64,000 nt of DNA, taken from NCBI GenBank assembly GCA_012270975.1, contig JAAXHH010000014.1, positions 1 to 64,000 on the forward strand, given 5' to 3'. The position numbers and the translations under genes are program-made. The notes under the pieces were generated by a model. The model had not been told where the DNA came from. It did not search any database and saw only the letters and a list, made by a program, of their open reading frames with translations. Source of the stretch: Candidatus Latescibacterota bacterium. Lineage in GTDB: Bacteria; JAAXHH01. Below are positions 61,982-64,000 of this stretch, one piece after another. How positions within the stretch are numbered: the stretch's first letter is position 1; each line of letters starts with the position of its first letter.

Positions 61982-62743
61982 ATGCCCTCACTGTCTTTTT
62001 CGCCCCGCGTACCCGTCATCGACGCGAATGTATGCGTGGGCAATCCCCATACCGGTCCATCGCCCTGTCAAAGCCCCACTCAGCTCCTAGAAGAAATGGA
62101 TTTTCACGGCGTCCAGCGCGCCCTGATCTACCATGCGCAGGGTGAGCAGATCAGTCCCACGGACGGGAACATGTATCTGGAGGACTGGCTAGACGAGGCA
62201 GACAGGCTGATTCCTCAGTGGGTCGTCGCGCCCGTGGAGACCTCCATGACGCAGATCGCGGATCTGCACAGCCGGGGCCGGGTGAGGTCCGTTCGCCTGC
62301 ACGACTGCCAGTCCGCCGGCCTTCCCTTTCTCCCGTGGGGTTACGACAACCTGCTGTCCTTCCTTTCGGATACCCGGATTCCGCTGTGGATCCCGCTGAT
62401 GGACGTGGAGACGGACCACGTGGTCACGACGCTCAAGGCCTATCCGGACCTGCACGCGGTACTCGTCGGGGCGCACTATACCCACGCGCTGGTCGTTCGC
62501 GGCCTGCTGGAAGCGAGTCCCCGCGCCGTGCTGGAACTCAGCCGGTACGAACCCATCGGCGAAGTGGAAGCCCTCATCGAACGCTTCGGCGCAGACCGGT
62601 TCGTATATGGTTCGTGGTATCCCCGTTACGCCATGGGTCCGATCCTGTTCTACCTGCACCACACACGCATGAGCGAAGAAGAACTCGCACGGATCTGCGC
62701 CGGTAACGCGGAGCGGTTGCTCGGACTGACGGAGGGATCATGA
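61982..62743 (+). CDS. Amidohydrolase-like protein lacking the HxH metal motif
   Basis: A 253-aa TIM-barrel protein of the amidohydrolase-2 (TatD/ACMSD-like) type. In the partner gene the first strand reads VIDYHGHVG with the metal-binding HxH; here it is VIDANVCVG, so both His are lost. ALIYHAQGEQISPTDGNMYL, VVAPVETSMTQIADLHSRGR and FVYGSWYPRYAMGP follow the fold, but the typical GSDMP end reads GSWYP. It is probably a non-catalytic subunit. Its stop overlaps the next start (ATGA). Confidence 0.82.
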   Translation: MPSLSFSPRVPVIDANVCVGNPHTGPSPCQSPTQLLEEMDFHGVQRALIYHAQGEQISPTDGNMYLEDWLDEADRLIPQWVVAPVETSMTQIADLHSRGRVRSVRLHDCQSAGLPFLPWGYDNLLSFLSDTRIPLWIPLMDVETDHVVTTLKAYPDLHAVLVGAHYTHALVVRGLLEASPRAVLELSRYEPIGEVEALIERFGADRFVYGSWYPRYAMGPILFYLHHTRMSEEELARICAGNAERLLGLTEGS

Positions 62744-63489
62744 TTGACGGTACGAGGGTAATCGACTACCACGGTCACGTGGGCCGGTGGGAACGGTACG
62801 GTATGGTGGACGATCCGGAGCTTCTGATGGGCGCCATGGACGCGGTCGGGATCGATATCGCGTGCCTGTTCCACATATTTCACCCGGACGGGACCACGGG
62901 CAACGATCTGACCGCGCGGTTTGTCGCCAGGAACCCGGACCGCTTCGTGGGCTTTGCCTATGTCTCGCCGACCATGCCCGACCGCATGGTGCCGGAACTG
63001 GAACGGGCGATCGACAAACTGGGATTTCCGGCCATCAAGCTCTACCCGCCCTATACTCCGTGGCCCTTCAACGAAGAACCCTGGCATCCGATCTACGAAT
63101 TCGCCCAGGGCCGGGGACTGGCCATCATTTTCCACACGGACCATTTCATAAACAGCCGGCCCCGTTACTTCGAAGACCTCGCGCCGGTCTACCCGCGGGT
63201 GAATTTCGTTTCCGCCCATTGCGGCAACGTGCCGGAGGCCCGCGCCGAAGCCATCGCCGCCGCGCAGAAGTACCCGAACGTCTACCTGGAGACCTGCTCG
63301 ACGTACCGGACGCCCGGGGTAATCGAAGAACTGGTGGAAAAGGGCGGGGCCGACCGCGTGCTGTACGGATCGGACATGCCCCTGATGGATCCCAGGCCGC
63401 AGATCGGCAAGATCATCACCGCCCGGATCTCTGACGAAGCGAAACGCATGGCGCTGGGCGAGAACGCGGCCCGGTTGCTGGGCATATAG
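62740..63489 (+). CDS. Amidohydrolase family protein (active partner)
   Basis: A 249-aa amidohydrolase-2 barrel: VIDYHGHVGRWERYG (HxH zinc ligands), FPAIKLYPPYTPWPFNEEPW (Lys after the beta strand), FVSAHCGN (His) and RVLYGSDMPLMD (metal-binding Asp). All expected residues are present, so it should be catalytic; related enzymes are decarboxylases and lactonases of aromatic or sugar acids. It starts inside the stop codon of its inactive paralogue (four-base overlap), which points to a heteromer. Confidence 0.88.
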   Translation: MIDGTRVIDYHGHVGRWERYGMVDDPELLMGAMDAVGIDIACLFHIFHPDGTTGNDLTARFVARNPDRFVGFAYVSPTMPDRMVPELERAIDKLGFPAIKLYPPYTPWPFNEEPWHPIYEFAQGRGLAIIFHTDHFINSRPRYFEDLAPVYPRVNFVSAHCGNVPEARAEAIAAAQKYPNVYLETCSTYRTPGVIEELVEKGGADRVLYGSDMPLMDPRPQIGKIITARISDEAKRMALGENAARLLGI

Positions 63490-63589
63490 GCAATCCTAGA
63501 AGTCAGGGCGATCCGAATGAGTTCCGAAAACGCGCTAGTAGCAATACGCTTACAATAACAGCTGGTCACCCTCGACCCTGGAGGTTTGC

Positions 63590-64000
63590 GTGAATCTCGG
63601 TCAAGCTGAACTGCACAATGTACACGAACTGCTGGACGACCCGGGCGGAACGGGCAGCATCTGCTGTCGGATTCCGAACGACCTGCGCGTGACGCTGAAC
63701 GAATCGGCGAAGAACAACGCGCTGCAGGCGTCGGGATGCGAAATCCGGTTCAACCTGGAGGGGCAGCGGGCGGTCATTACGCTCCAGAGTCCCGAAGGGC
63801 CGACGCTCGCGGAAGTATACCAGGGCGATTTCTTCAGCGCGCTGCACATCGTCGACGCGGCTCCAACGCGGATTGTCGTGGAGCGCCCCGATACCGAGCC
63901 GGTCATGCGACGGGTCGCCCCTTCCGACGCGCGGTTCGATACCGGCCTCAGCCGGGTGGTCCTGCCGTGGCGTCCCTCGGTCCGCCTGATCTCCATAGAG
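63590..64000 (+). CDS. SGNH/GDSL hydrolase family protein, N-terminal part (cut by the window end)
   Basis: Not in the ORF track because it runs off the right edge. From GTG 63590, with GGAGG six bases upstream, 137 codons are open: MNLGQAELHNVHELLDDPGG, ICCRIPNDLRVTLNESAKN, CEIRFNLEGQRAVITLQS, LSRVVLPWRPSVRLISIE. This is the N-terminal beta-sandwich that precedes the catalytic SGNH domain in this group of esterases. The catalytic part lies outside the window, so the call rests on the accessory domain. Confidence 0.7.
   Translation, partial: MNLGQAELHNVHELLDDPGGTGSICCRIPNDLRVTLNESAKNNALQASGCEIRFNLEGQRAVITLQSPEGPTLAEVYQGDFFSALHIVDAAPTRIVVERPDTEPVMRRVAPSDARFDTGLSRVVLPWRPSVRLISIE

Noticed and set aside
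1-64000. CRISPR arrays, tRNA/rRNA genes, insertion sequences, phage genes or integrases
   Set aside because: I looked for repeat-spacer arrays, TpsiC-like GTTCGA motifs in the intergenic gaps, transposase motifs and integrase/att pairs and saw none. The short tandem repeats have only two or three adjacent copies and no spacers.

Overview
The window is 64 kb of GC-rich, densely coding bacterial chromosome. It holds about 58 protein genes, no rRNA or tRNA that I can see, no CRISPR array, no insertion sequence and no phage genes. The gene mix suggests an uncultured environmental or host-associated bacterium of the Latescibacterota/Poribacteria/Planctomycetes kind; a sponge or other marine symbiont is one option. 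It includes a complete 2-oxoglutarate dehydrogenase E1/E2 pair, many VOC, SDR, Gfo/Idh, cupin and amidohydrolase enzymes, BNR-repeat proteins, a C-terminal-selenocysteine radical SAM protein and a large number of ankyrin-repeat proteins. The taxonomic placement is inference from gene content only.

Left part (1-13.6 kb): small house-keeping and detoxification genes (epimerase, a methyltransferase with an in-frame TGA, HIT protein, DinB-like protein, VOC proteins), a BNR-repeat protein translationally coupled to a MoaD/ThiS-like protein, an ECF sigma factor fused to about 500 residues of ankyrin repeats, an AlkA-type glycosylase and a family B DNA polymerase whose N-terminus looks like the tail of UvrA.

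Middle part (13.9-41.8 kb): an ankyrin-rich island. Counting the sigma fusion there are 11 ankyrin-repeat genes between 5.9 and 41.8 kb, on both strands and very divergent from one another. One has an N-terminal truncated haemoglobin, and three share an N-terminal module ending in a GF-x-SWP-x-LK-like motif. Between them lie ordinary genes: sialidase-like protein, SRPBCC, VOC, SDR, ZIP transporter, Gfo/Idh oxidoreductase, PdxH, DinB polymerase IV, SfsA, Eis-like GNAT and an AraC regulator.

Right part (42-64 kb): YggX, a radical SAM selenoprotein ending in Cys-Sec-Ala-Glu-Pro, two tandem paralogues of an unrecognised family, an SPFH/NfeD pair, odhB and sucA, argG, then a same-strand run of catabolic-looking genes (VOC, M14 peptidase, nucleoside hydrolase, SDR, truncated acyl-CoA synthetase-like protein, CaiB/BaiF CoA-transferase, bicupin with a giant acidic tail, aldo/keto reductase, two paired amidohydrolases, and the start of an SGNH/GDSL hydrolase cut by the window edge).

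Several promoters of the TTGACA-N17-TACATT/TATATA type are readable. Short tandem repeats, each with a different sequence, sit at or across the 3' ends of many genes and sometimes duplicate the stop codon. The strongest findings are the CUAEP selenoprotein, the sigma-ankyrin and haemoglobin-ankyrin fusions within the ankyrin island, and the UvrA-like tail at the start of polB.
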